A stretch of 64,000 nt of DNA from the NCBI RefSeq assembly GCF_003265225.1, contig NZ_CP022013.1, forward strand, positions 777,001-841,000. Reading direction: 5' to 3'. The position numbers and the translations under genes were made by a program. This document shows positions 1 through 9,350 of this stretch, piece by piece. The notes beneath the pieces were generated by a model. It saw nothing but the letters and a program-made list of their open reading frames with translations, did no database searches and was not told where the DNA came from. The stretch comes from Mergibacter septicus (GTDB lineage Bacteria > Pseudomonadota > Gammaproteobacteria > Enterobacterales > Pasteurellaceae). Within the stretch, counting starts at the first letter, position 1; the number at the start of each line of letters is the position of its first letter.

Positions 1-93
1 ATAGGTAAAAGCTAATCACTAATAAAAAAAAGGTTAAATTTATGCTTGATTGAATTAACATAACATCATATTTAATAATATAAAACGTTTATT

Positions 94-1536
94 CTATAAA
101 ACAGGTCCAAGAGTTGCAATCACATTTTGCCAAATTTGTTTCCATATAGGTTGATTTTTAATTTGTGTTAAAGTCACTAATTCTGATTGGCTAATATAAT
201 CTAATTGTCTCTGATAAATAGCCGTAGTCGTTTTTTCATCCTGCAACAAAATATTATTTTCATAATTTAAATTAAAGCTACGTAAATCTAAATTAGTGGA
301 ACCAATAAAACTCACCTTATTGTCAATCGTTAATGTTTTTGCATGTAATAACCCTAACTTATATTCATAAATAGTAACCCCTGCATTTAATAATGCAAAA
401 TAATGACTACGACTTGCAGCAGATACAATCCACGAATCATTATATTTAGGAAAAATTATCGTTACTTTTATTCCTCTTAATGCTGCAGCACAAAGAGATT
501 CAATCGTCATTGGATCTGGCACAAAATATGGTGTAGATAGTATAATTTGCTCTCTGGCAACACTAAATAAAGTCGCAAATAATTGTGGGCTTGCATTTTT
601 TCGTTCAGTAGGTCCATCGCCTACAACTTGAGCTAAAATTCCTTTATCTTGTATTTCAAATGGTTGTGGTTGGAACTCCAAGGGAATTAAATTTTCTCCC
701 GTGGCAACCAACCAATCAGAGAAAAAAAGTAACTGCATTTGCTGTACCACCTCTCCTTCAAAACGCAATAAAATATCTACCCAAGGTGCAAATTTAGGTT
801 TAATTCTAAATTCAGGATCAGCACAATTTTGACTACCGCAATAAACAATTTTGTTATCAATTAATGTAATTTTACGATGATTTCTGAGATCTAAACGGCT
901 TGTTAAAATTGTTTTAAGCGGATTTTTCAATGAAAAAGCAACAGCTAATTGTATGCCAGCCTGCTCCATTTGTTGCCAATAGCTAGATTTTATAAATAAT
1001 CTTGAGCCTAAACCATCAACCATTACTCGGCAAGTAACTCCACGCTTAGCTGCATCAATTAATGCTTGAGCTACCGCTATGCCTGTATGATCTTCTAACC
1101 AAATATAATAGAGAATATGTACACTATCTTTTGCTTGCTGAATATCTTTAATTAAACGTTGTCTCGCTAATTGAGCATCAGGCATTAATTCAGCACTATT
1201 GCCAGATAAAGTATGAAACCCATTAATTGAACTCGCATAGTTAAATGCAGGTTGGTAAGGTAACTCGATTAGTTTTTGTGCTGGAGAATAATTTGTCGTG
1301 CTAATTAAAGTCGGATAACGTTGTTTAAATTGCTGAAAAAGTGCCTTATATTTAGCACTTGCTTCTTTACCAATATTGTTTTCACCAAATAACCAATAAA
1401 TAGCAATACCAATATAAGGTAATAACATTAATACAGCAAACCAAGCTAATCTCGCAATGGGATCAAGATCATTACGCCATAAAATACGTGCGGTAAAAAG
1501 TATAATCAAACAAATATGAAGTATAATTAATAACAT
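94..1536 (-). CDS. cls: Cardiolipin synthase (ClsA-type)
   Basis: A 480-residue membrane phospholipase D-family enzyme that condenses two phosphatidylglycerol molecules into cardiolipin and glycerol at the inner membrane. Two N-terminal hydrophobic segments (about residues 2-18 and 31-50) match the family. Both catalytic HKD motifs are intact: H220-K222-D227 in HRKITLID and H398-K400-D405 in HAKTLTID, each followed by the usual GSxN segment. Length matches E. coli ClsA (486 residues). The start codon at 1536 is followed directly by the first membrane helix, which supports it. It is transcribed away from gapA and looks monocistronic. The assignment to ClsA rather than ClsB or ClsC rests on the two N-terminal helices and is firm. 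Confidence 0.93.
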   Translation of the reverse strand: MLLIILHICLIILFTARILWRNDLDPIARLAWFAVLMLLPYIGIAIYWLFGENNIGKEASAKYKALFQQFKQRYPTLISTTNYSPAQKLIELPYQPAFNYASSINGFHTLSGNSAELMPDAQLARQRLIKDIQQAKDSVHILYYIWLEDHTGIAVAQALIDAAKRGVTCRVMVDGLGSRLFIKSSYWQQMEQAGIQLAVAFSLKNPLKTILTSRLDLRNHRKITLIDNKIVYCGSQNCADPEFRIKPKFAPWVDILLRFEGEVVQQMQLLFFSDWLVATGENLIPLEFQPQPFEIQDKGILAQVVGDGPTERKNASPQLFATLFSVAREQIILSTPYFVPDPMTIESLCAAALRGIKVTIIFPKYNDSWIVSAASRSHYFALLNAGVTIYEYKLGLLHAKTLTIDNKVSFIGSTNLDLRSFNLNYENNILLQDEKTTTAIYQRQLDYISQSELVTLTQIKNQPIWKQIWQNVIATLGPVL

Positions 1537-1664
1537 AACATTCCCTTAAATAAATGAAAGTGAATTTAAAATCTAGCCTACCACTAAATTTGGTAAAAAC
1601 GTACTATTTGCGAATAAAATAGCTGTCATTTTTTATTTTATTTGGAAGTAGTTATCAAACAATG

Positions 1665-1680
1665 TTTGATATAGATCACA
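1665..1680. promoter_or_regulatory. CRP-like site upstream of gapA
   Basis: The 16-mer TTTGATATAGATCACA matches TGTGA-N6-TCACA with one mismatch in the left arm. Its centre is about 84 bases upstream of the transcription start predicted from the extended -10 element, a spacing compatible with class I CRP activation. It could also serve the divergent cardiolipin synthase gene. Only sequence similarity supports it. Confidence 0.45.
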
Positions 1681-1722
1681 AAAAAATCTGTAATTCTCGT
1701 GGTACTCAAAGGAGTTGACCTT

Positions 1723-1750
1723 TTGGTAACGTATAATTTTATGCTATACT
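1723..1750 (+). promoter_or_regulatory. gapA promoter (extended -10)
   Basis: TGCTATACT at 1742-1750 is a good extended -10 element (TATACT hexamer at 1745-1750), with TTGGTA at 1723-1728 as a 16-bp-spaced weak -35. A leader of about 65 nt would precede the gapA start. The better looking TTGACC at 1715 is badly spaced for either -10 candidate. Confidence 0.55.
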
Positions 1751-1801
1751 ATCACCCGTGAATTTTAAGGGGATATCCCCACCCATTTTTGTTTAACTTA
1801 A

Positions 1802-2815
<1,014 letters not shown>

Positions 2816-2830
2816 TTAAGTCTTTTAAAT

Positions 2831-2862
2831 AAAAAATACCGCTTTAAATGCGGTATTTTTTT
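2831..2862. terminator. Bidirectional terminator between gapA and lysC
   Basis: A perfect 12-bp stem (2831-2842 with 2850-2861) around a 7-nt loop. It has A-run and T-run flanks, so it gives a U-tract when read from either strand. It lies 15 nt past the gapA stop and 14 nt past the lysC stop, so it should end both converging transcripts. Confidence 0.9.
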
Positions 2863-2875
2863 ATCCTATTTTTTG

Positions 2876-4231
2876 TTAACCTTCAAATAATTCTGCATGC
2901 AAGGATTGAACTACTTGATCTGCGGCATTTGAATGTACTAATAAACAGATATTATTTGTACTAGCACCATAACTAATCATTCTAATATTATACTGCTCTA
3001 TCGTACTAAATAAACGTTTTGCAATCCCAGCAGCAAGATGCAAGTTATTACCTATAAGTGCTACTAACGCCAAATCCGTATCAACTTTAACGTTACATAA
3101 TTCGCTTAATTCTGCTAATAATTCGTTTGAAAGCAAATCAGCCCCTGATGACGCTGAACCTGTTTTATCCAAGGTTAATGCCACACTTACTTCAGAAGTA
3201 GTGATGGTATCTACTGAAATTTTATGTTTTGCTAAGATATTAAAGACATTGGCTAAAAAGCCCTGTGCGTGTAACATACTCAAACTGGATAAAGTCAGCA
3301 AAGTTTGATTCCGTCTCAATGCTATTGCTCGAAAAGTTGGTAAGACATCGGGTTTTTGAGTAACCCAAGTACCGCCTTGTTCTGGCGCTTTACTGGAACC
3401 AACATAAACAGGAATATTACTTCTTACTGCTGGTAATAATGTTGCAGGGTGTAATACTTTTGCACCAAAAGTTGCCATTTCAGCAGCTTCATTAAAACTC
3501 ATAGTATCAATGCGTTGTGCCGCTGAAGCCACTCTAGGATCAGTTGTATAAATTCCCGCTACATCAGTCCAAATTAATACATCTTTTGCATTTAATACTT
3601 CTGCTAGCAAAGCAGCCGAATAATCACTGCCCCCTCGCCCTAATGTTGTGGTTTTCCCTGTTAAATCACGCCCAATAAAACCTTGTGTAATAACTAATTC
3701 ACCACGTTCAACCAATGGTTTTAAAACACGATCACAATTTTTTTGTGTTAATTGATCATCTGGGGTTGCTTTTCCATAATGATTATTTGTCGCTATCACA
3801 TTACGCACATCTAACCAAGTTGCTGTACAGTTTAATTCTCGTAACACTTCCACAAAAATTAATGTTGACATCATTTCGCCGTGACTAATTAATTCATCAG
3901 TTAATGCTGGAGAAGTGGCTAATGCTGCAGCTTCAGCTAAAGACTCAATATTTTCTAAAAGACGATCAATCTCTTGCTGTACTACTTCAGCTTGTTTAAG
4001 TTGCGATAAAATTGCATATTGAATATCTCGGATTTGTTGCAACTTTTGTGATCTTTCTACACTTTCACAACCATTCGCTAAGTCCACAAGCAAATTAGTG
4101 ATTCCTGCAGAAGCAGATAAAACCACTACTCGAGTATTAGGATCAGCAATCACAATCTGAGCACAAGCCTGCATTGCTGTATAATTTGCAACACTTGTTC
4201 CACCAAATTTTGCGACTGATAAATGTGCCAT
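2876..4231 (-). CDS. lysC: Aspartate kinase III, lysine-sensitive type
   Basis: Catalyses phosphorylation of aspartate, the first step to lysine, threonine and methionine. The 451-residue monofunctional protein opens with the nucleotide-binding KFGGTS motif (residues 8-13). The kinase core contains GRGGSDYSAAL and WTDVAGIYTTDPR, and two ACT regulatory domains follow, ending near E451. Length matches E. coli LysC (449). No homoserine dehydrogenase domain is fused. AAGGAAGGAA (4239-4248) is the ribosome binding site, 7 nt before the ATG. The leader carries a lysine riboswitch, so lysine controls this gene at the RNA level, and family knowledge suggests also by feedback on the enzyme. Confidence 0.96.
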   Translation of the reverse strand: MAHLSVAKFGGTSVANYTAMQACAQIVIADPNTRVVVLSASAGITNLLVDLANGCESVERSQKLQQIRDIQYAILSQLKQAEVVQQEIDRLLENIESLAEAAALATSPALTDELISHGEMMSTLIFVEVLRELNCTATWLDVRNVIATNNHYGKATPDDQLTQKNCDRVLKPLVERGELVITQGFIGRDLTGKTTTLGRGGSDYSAALLAEVLNAKDVLIWTDVAGIYTTDPRVASAAQRIDTMSFNEAAEMATFGAKVLHPATLLPAVRSNIPVYVGSSKAPEQGGTWVTQKPDVLPTFRAIALRRNQTLLTLSSLSMLHAQGFLANVFNILAKHKISVDTITTSEVSVALTLDKTGSASSGADLLSNELLAELSELCNVKVDTDLALVALIGNNLHLAAGIAKRLFSTIEQYNIRMISYGASTNNICLLVHSNAADQVVQSLHAELFEG

Positions 4232-4238
4232 ATGTTTG

Positions 4239-4314
4239 TTCCTTCCTTGTATTAATTAAAAATAAAATTTAACCGTGTTTGTACTTATCTTATAGAGATG
4301 ATTTTAAGGAAAGG
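4239..4314 (-). promoter_or_regulatory. Putative translational expression platform of the lysC riboswitch
   Basis: Between the aptamer and lysC I find no hairpin followed by a U-run. Instead the segment at 4306-4314 (RNA sense CCUUUCCUU) is complementary to the lysC Shine-Dalgarno AAGGAAGG at 4240-4248, with one bulge. A ribosome-site-sequestering helix is therefore possible. This is inference from complementarity only. Confidence 0.4.
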
Positions 4315-4361
4315 GTACTGATAGAAATGTATAAGATACAACAATGAAAAGATTGTTTTAT

Positions 4362-4523
4362 CAGAAGCACTCCACCGTGTAACGATGACAGCCTTAGGGA
4401 TTCAGCCCTAATAGCCGATAAAATTTCCGCTGGTCGGAATTTCTATCTCGGCGAAAACTCCCCTGATTATTTTTCACTGGCTCCAGAGCCTAAAATAACT
4501 GCCTGAGTTTCGCACCTCTCCTG
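4362..4523 (-). promoter_or_regulatory. Lysine riboswitch (L box)
   Basis: Read on the minus strand, this 162-nt stretch carries the conserved L-box blocks in order: AGAGGTGCGAAACTCAGG, AGGGGAGTTTTCGCCGAG, ATTCCGACCAGCGG, AGGGCTGAATCCCTAAGG, CTGTCATCGTTACACGG and TGGAGTGCTTCTG. The closing P1 helix pairs CAGGAG (4518-4523) with CTTCTG (4362-4367). Order, length and position before lysC match the established lysine-sensing aptamer of gammaproteobacteria. Confidence 0.96.
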
Positions 4524-4554
4524 CCATAGCGTGCTTTGCTACGGAATGGTAATA

Positions 4555-4583
4555 TAAATACCCGTTAATAATAATGATGTCAA
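4555..4583 (-). promoter_or_regulatory. Probable promoter of the riboswitch-lysC transcript
   Basis: On the minus strand a perfect -35 TTGACA (4578-4583) is followed after 17 nt by TATTTA (4555-4560), a modest -10. It sits immediately after the bioD stop codon and about 30 nt before the first P1 strand of the aptamer, giving a short leader start. The -35 is convincing, the -10 less so. Confidence 0.5.
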
Positions 4584-4591
4584 ATAAATTC

Positions 4592-5236
4592 TTATATATC
4601 TTGTACTTCAAGTAAGAGGAATTTAGTGTTTGTAGAATATTTAGCCAAATATTGACGTAAATATTGTTGAGTGTCTTGATCAATTATAGGATCTCTTCTC
4701 GGATAAAGATTATAAATTACTGTATCAACTTGAATATTGCGTTGCTGGCACGCAAATAAGCTTAAAAGAGTATGATTGATACTGCCTAATTTTCCAGAAG
4801 TGACTAAAATGACAGGATAGCCTTGTTGTTCAATATAATCTAAGCTAGTTTGATATTGATTGTAAGGCACCGCCAGTCCCCCTGCTCCTTCTACTAAAAC
4901 ATAATCATATTTAGTTGCTAATTTATCCGTAGCTTGTGTAATTTTTTCTATTTCTATTACTCTATTTTCAAGTTCTGCTGCAAGATGGGGAGAACAAGGA
5001 TAATCAAATAAATAAACACAGGTTTCACCTTGTAAATCTTCTTCTGTTAAAGAAATTCCTTGTAACTGACGATGCATTAAAATATCTTCAGAAATTCCCG
5101 TATTTCCCGTTTGTACCATTTTTTGTGTAATCACCGAAAAACCTTGTTGCATTAAATGTTTCGCATAAAATCCCGTTGCAACACTTTTTCCAACATCTGT
5201 ATCAATCCCACTAATAAAAATAACTTTTCCTGACAT
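4592..5236 (-). CDS. bioD: Dethiobiotin synthetase
   Basis: ATP-dependent carboxylation of 7,8-diaminopelargonate to dethiobiotin, the penultimate biotin step. The 214-residue protein has the family P-loop GIDTDVGKS at residues 10-18 and the [10 protein letters not shown] segment. Length is close to E. coli BioD1 (225). It is the last gene of the minus-strand bioAFGCD operon, 26 bp after bioC. No terminator follows before the lysC promoter, so bio transcripts may read into the lysC leader. Confidence 0.95.
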   Translation of the reverse strand: MSGKVIFISGIDTDVGKSVATGFYAKHLMQQGFSVITQKMVQTGNTGISEDILMHRQLQGISLTEEDLQGETCVYLFDYPCSPHLAAELENRVIEIEKITQATDKLATKYDYVLVEGAGGLAVPYNQYQTSLDYIEQQGYPVILVTSGKLGSINHTLLSLFACQQRNIQVDTVIYNLYPRRDPIIDQDTQQYLRQYLAKYSTNTKFLLLEVQDI

Positions 5237-5262
5237 AACATATCCCTACTCTATTAATATAT

Positions 5263-6039
5263 TTATTTTCTTATCGCCAAACAATATATTGGGTGGTAAG
5301 TTAAACTTACCTGCTGTTGAGTTGTGGTAAAAGATTGTCGATATTGCTGACAAAAAGTGGTTAAACGTTGTTTGTTCCAAGGCTGCTGTTTAACTGCTGT
5401 TACCCCCGTCTGTTTTAAATGTTGTAACACCGCTAATGGTGATGAAAAATCTAAGTTAATCTGATCTTGCTCTAGAGAAATAATTGTAAATCGCTGCTCT
5501 AACCATTGTCTCCATTGTTGCAACTTAGGATAAGTTAGACCTATCTCCGTTAAAAAGCGAATTTCATTTAAATTCTCTGGTGCAAAAGTACTAAATAATA
5601 ACATTCCATTAGGAGATAAATGACTTGCAACCATATCTAAAAAACGCTGTGGTTGCTCAAACCATTGAAAAGTTGACGCACTTACCACTAGATCAAAATC
5701 GCCACTAAATGGCCACTGTTCTGCATCACCTTGAATAAAACGATAAACCGAATTTTGACACAGTGCTTGAATATACTGACTAGCATAGAGATCATTAACT
5801 ATCCACTGTTCGCTTGAAATAATATCCATTAATTGGCGAGTTAATTCGCCTGTACCACAACCAATCTCTAATACTTTCTTACATTGCAACAAATCTACTT
5901 GCTGTAAAAGTAATTGCCGTAACTTTTGACAAATGTGTTGTTGCGCAATAGCACTTTGATCATAACTCTTCTCTGCCTTGGCAAAACGTTGAGCAATCTT
6001 CGATTTTTCCAAAGGATATAAGGGTTGTGCTATGCCCAT
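5263..6039 (-). CDS. bioC: Malonyl-ACP O-methyltransferase
   Basis: SAM-dependent methyltransferase that caps malonyl-ACP with a methyl ester so fatty acid synthesis can build the pimeloyl chain. The SAM motif I, VLEIGCGTGEL, is at residues 56-66, and the post-motif DLVVSASTFQWF segment is typical of BioC. Length 258 residues (E. coli 251). Its start overlaps the end of bioG by 10 bp, which suggests translational coupling. The pairing with BioG, which removes the methyl ester later, matches the Haemophilus pathway. Confidence 0.94.
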   Translation of the reverse strand: MGIAQPLYPLEKSKIAQRFAKAEKSYDQSAIAQQHICQKLRQLLLQQVDLLQCKKVLEIGCGTGELTRQLMDIISSEQWIVNDLYASQYIQALCQNSVYRFIQGDAEQWPFSGDFDLVVSASTFQWFEQPQRFLDMVASHLSPNGMLLFSTFAPENLNEIRFLTEIGLTYPKLQQWRQWLEQRFTIISLEQDQINLDFSSPLAVLQHLKQTGVTAVKQQPWNKQRLTTFCQQYRQSFTTTQQQVSLTYHPIYCLAIRK

Positions 6040-6686
6040 AATTGTTCCCAGTGTTGAAATTGATTAAACAGATAATGCCCACTCTCAATATAGCTGATAG
6101 GGCAACGTTTCTGCCAATAAACTGTTTGATTCTGCACAGGAAATATCCGATCTTGTTGACCAATAATCGCCTTTTTCCAAGTTAATAAATCAATCCTTCG
6201 ATCTTGTTGTATTTGATGAAAAAGAAAATGCAATTCGCTATTAACGTCTTCAAATTCTCGACTAGGATAGCTACGGTACTGTGCTAAACTTATCGCATTA
6301 TCACACATTCTACGTTCAAATTTTTGTCGTGAATTTGGTGTTAAATTTTCAACTGTTGCTTGAAATACTTGAGTTGGAATACCTTGCTGATCATCTATAG
6401 GTAGCCCAGTACCATTAATTGCAACCGCTGAGGTTAATTTTTCTGCTGTTACAATACCACCCAAAACACGTTCTGCCACCCAAACGCCTAATGACCAAGC
6501 AATTACATAGATCTCTTGATAAGGGATAAAATTAAAATCTAACGTTAATTGTTGATAATCATAACAAATTAAAAGGTCATATTCTGGTGATAATGTTAAA
6601 TGTGATACGGCTTCTGGTGGTGTTCCCCAACCTGCAAAATAAATAATTAATTTTGAAGCACAATTATTAGTAAAAACAGTTTTCAT
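6030..6686 (-). CDS. bioG: Pimeloyl-ACP methyl ester esterase BioG
   Basis: Alpha/beta hydrolase (DUF452 family) that demethylates pimeloyl-ACP methyl ester, ending the chain-building phase of biotin synthesis. From the chosen start MKTVF, the nucleophile S65 lies in AWSLG, with D179 (GQQDRIF) and H204 (ESGHYLF) as likely triad partners; 218 residues. An upstream start at 6704 would add six residues but lacks family support. BioG replaces E. coli BioH and is the form found in Haemophilus and Neisseria. It lies between bioF and bioC in the operon. Confidence 0.92.
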   Translation of the reverse strand: MKTVFTNNCASKLIIYFAGWGTPPEAVSHLTLSPEYDLLICYDYQQLTLDFNFIPYQEIYVIAWSLGVWVAERVLGGIVTAEKLTSAVAINGTGLPIDDQQGIPTQVFQATVENLTPNSRQKFERRMCDNAISLAQYRSYPSREFEDVNSELHFLFHQIQQDRRIDLLTWKKAIIGQQDRIFPVQNQTVYWQKRCPISYIESGHYLFNQFQHWEQLWA

Positions 6687-6767
6687 AAACTCATATTGAT
6701 ACAAAAAATAAAGAGTTAAATTTTAACATAAATTAAAACAAAGAAGAGATGAAGTCGTTTATTCAAA

Positions 6768-7940
6768 CTAACATTCTGATAAAACAGTAATAAAGTCTTT
6801 CATCTCATTTTCTGTTAAATCTGCCGTTAAAGAAAAACGAATTCTTGATGTCCCTTGTGGTACCGTTGGTGGGCGAATAGGTAAACAATAATACCCTTGT
6901 TGCTGTAAATACTCTGCCCGCTCAAGAGTACGTTGATTATCGCCTAAAATATAAGGAATAATACAACTTTGACTTGGCATTTGTATGCCTTCTTTTTGTA
7001 ACAAAGCTTGTCTTAATTGTTGACTAATATTAGCTAAATATTGCCGTTTCTGCGTTAATTGAGGTAGTTGTTCAAATAAAAAATAACTCCAAGCAATATT
7101 AAATGGCGGTAGCGCTGTTGAAAAAATCAGTGGTCGCATATGGTTGATTAAATATTCTTTAATAATTTGATCACACACAAGGTATGCCCCCATTGAGGCT
7201 AACGCTTTGCCAAAAGTCCCCACGAGTAAATCAATTTCTGCAAGGCAAGCATAACTTTCCGCTAATCCTAATCCATTATCGCCATAAACTCCCACGGCAT
7301 GTGCTTCATCAACATACAGTAAAATTTGGGAATAATCCTCTGCATATTGTTGTTTTAACTGAACCAATTTAGGAAGATCTGCAAAATCACCATCCATACT
7401 AAAAAGACTTTCAGTCACGATAATTACTCGCTGAAATTGCTGGCGATAATGCTGTAAAATATGTTGCAAATGCTGGTAATCATTATGCCGATAACGAACA
7501 AATTTAGCCCCACTTAATTTTATTCCGTCAATTAAACTCGCATGGACTAATTTATCCGCAATGATTAAGGTTTTTTTATTGGCTAATGCAGGTAAAATAC
7601 CAATATTTGCGTGATAACCACTATTAAATAATAAACTTGGTCTGCCAAATCGAGCAGATAATAGTTGTTCTAAATCGGTATGAAATGGAAAATTTCCTGT
7701 CAATAAACGTGATGATGAGCTAGTAAATGCAGGAAAATTTGTCCCAAATTGAGATAAAAAACGCTGCTGTAATTGAGTATCTGCCGCTAATCCTAAGTAA
7801 TCATTTGAAGATAGGTTTAACATTAACTGCCCATCTCGTTCAATATATTTTCCTTGCTGTTTTAACACTGGTAAAGCTCGATACTGCTGTTGCTGTTTTA
7901 ATTTATTTAATTGTTGAGAAAAATCCGCTAAATCTACCAT
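6768..7940 (-). CDS. bioF: 8-amino-7-oxononanoate synthase
   Basis: PLP enzyme condensing pimeloyl-ACP (or -CoA) with alanine to 8-amino-7-oxononanoate. The 390 residues include the PLP ring-stacking SGYH (107-110), DEAHAVG (211-217) and the Schiff-base lysine K245 in GTFGKALAS. Second gene of the operon, 16 bp after bioA; the gap to bioG is about 80 bp. The Q-rich tracts near the N terminus are common in this AT-rich genome. Confidence 0.96.
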   Translation of the reverse strand: MVDLADFSQQLNKLKQQQQYRALPVLKQQGKYIERDGQLMLNLSSNDYLGLAADTQLQQRFLSQFGTNFPAFTSSSSRLLTGNFPFHTDLEQLLSARFGRPSLLFNSGYHANIGILPALANKKTLIIADKLVHASLIDGIKLSGAKFVRYRHNDYQHLQHILQHYRQQFQRVIIVTESLFSMDGDFADLPKLVQLKQQYAEDYSQILLYVDEAHAVGVYGDNGLGLAESYACLAEIDLLVGTFGKALASMGAYLVCDQIIKEYLINHMRPLIFSTALPPFNIAWSYFLFEQLPQLTQKRQYLANISQQLRQALLQKEGIQMPSQSCIIPYILGDNQRTLERAEYLQQQGYYCLPIRPPTVPQGTSRIRFSLTADLTENEMKDFITVLSEC

Positions 7941-7956
7941 TGTACTACCTACTCAC

Positions 7957-9258
7957 CTAGCCCATTAGATTTTCATTATATTCTTGTTGAATTGCCCTTA
8001 ACATTCCTTGTGTTAACGCAGAAAGTTGTTCAGCTTGAATAATAAAAGGAGGCATTAAATAGATTAAGCGACCAAAAGGACGCAACCAAACTCCCTCTTT
8101 AACAAACCTAGCTTGTAAGCTACTTAAATTAACGGGTTGATGCATTTCTAATACCCCAATTGCACCTAAGACCCGTACCTCTTTTACCGCTTTAAACTTA
8201 GTAGCAAAGATTAATTCTTGTTTCAACTGCTGTTCAATTTGTTGAATCTTAGCTTGCCAGTCCATTTCTAATAACAGAGTAATTGATTCAGCAGCAATTG
8301 CACAAGCCAAAGGATTTGCCATAAAAGTTGGTCCGTGCATAAAACATTTTGCTTCGCCAGAACAGATGGTATCCGCAATCGTCTTTGTCGTAATGGTTGC
8401 AGATAGAGTGAGATAACCACCAGTTAATGCTTTGCCGATACACATAATATCAGGAACAACATTAGCATGTTCACAAGCAAATAACTTTCCTGTTCGCCCA
8501 AATCCAGTTGCAATTTCATCAAAGATGAGTAATACATCATATTTTTCACATAATTCTCTGGCTTTAACCAAATATTCAGGAGAATAAAAATACATACCAC
8601 CAGCACCTTGTACAACGGGTTCAAGAATAAGCCCTGCTAATTGTCCCGAATGCTGTTGTAAGAGATCCTCTAATGGTTTTATCGCTTCATCAGACCAACT
8701 TTGTCCAAACTTAATTGATGGTTGTGGTAAAAAATATTGAACAGGCAAACTTTTAGCAAAAAGTGAGTGCATTCCAGTCGTTGGATCACATACTGACATT
8801 GCATGCCAAGTATCACCGTGATAGCCAGATTTAATAGTTGCAAAATGTTGCCGTTCAATTCGTCCTTTGGCATGTTGATACTGCACTGCCATTTTCATTG
8901 CCACTTCGACAGCGACCGAACCACTATCTGCAAAAAAGATCTTTTCCATACCCTGTGGCAAAATTTTTACTAAGAGATCAGCCAATTTTGCCGCTGGTTC
9001 ATGCGTAAAACCACCAAACATAATATGACTCATTTTATTCAATTGGGCGGTAGCTGCTGCATTTAACCTAGGGTGATTATAACCGTGTAATGCCGCCCAC
9101 CATGATGACATTCCGTCCAGTAAACGTTGCCCATTTTTTAACTCTATGATAACGCCCTCCGCCCGTTCTACTGGATAGACTAATGATGGTTCCACTGTGG
9201 AGGCATAAGGATGCAGAATATGTTCTCGATCAATTCGGGATATTTCGTTATGATTCAT
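7957..9258 (-). CDS. bioA: Adenosylmethionine-8-amino-7-oxononanoate aminotransferase
   Basis: PLP aminotransferase using SAM as amino donor to make 7,8-diaminopelargonate. The 433 residues hold the substrate-binding SSWWAALHG (51-59), the PLP aspartate D247 ([12 protein letters not shown]) and Schiff-base K276 (CIGKALTGG). It is the first gene of the biotin operon. Its Shine-Dalgarno is weak (AAGACG just before the ATG). Only about 32 bp separate the start codon from the upstream ppiD terminator, so the promoter must overlap that hairpin or lie beyond it. I could not identify a BirA operator. Confidence 0.96.
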   Translation of the reverse strand: MNHNEISRIDREHILHPYASTVEPSLVYPVERAEGVIIELKNGQRLLDGMSSWWAALHGYNHPRLNAAATAQLNKMSHIMFGGFTHEPAAKLADLLVKILPQGMEKIFFADSGSVAVEVAMKMAVQYQHAKGRIERQHFATIKSGYHGDTWHAMSVCDPTTGMHSLFAKSLPVQYFLPQPSIKFGQSWSDEAIKPLEDLLQQHSGQLAGLILEPVVQGAGGMYFYSPEYLVKARELCEKYDVLLIFDEIATGFGRTGKLFACEHANVVPDIMCIGKALTGGYLTLSATITTKTIADTICSGEAKCFMHGPTFMANPLACAIAAESITLLLEMDWQAKIQQIEQQLKQELIFATKFKAVKEVRVLGAIGVLEMHQPVNLSSLQARFVKEGVWLRPFGRLIYLMPPFIIQAEQLSALTQGMLRAIQQEYNENLMG

Positions 9259-9289
9259 CGTCTTACTTTATTTGTCTTTCGGATAAAGG

Positions 9290-9319
9290 AAAAGGAATGA
9301 AGATTTCCCCCATTCCTTT
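9290..9319 (-). terminator. Terminator of ppiD
   Basis: On the minus strand, AAAGGAATG pairs with CATTCCTTT around an 11-nt loop, followed by the T-rich CCTTTATCC. It lies about 35-60 nt past the ppiD stop and just ahead of the bioA start. Confidence 0.7.
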
Positions 9320-9350
9320 CTGGCATTAATCAATACCGATAATAATCCAT

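Noticed and set aside
1715-1737. TTGACC and TATAAT near gapA as a promoter pair
   Set aside because: The spacer is only 11 bp; the extended -10 element at 1742-1750 is a better candidate.
4340-4355. Short hairpin after the lysine aptamer as an intrinsic terminator
   Set aside because: The stem is only about 5 bp of A/U-rich pairs and is not followed by a U-run.
4474-4683. A 69-codon frame across the lysine riboswitch and the bioD end
   Set aside because: It overlaps the aptamer and bioD in another frame and has no ribosome site or family features.
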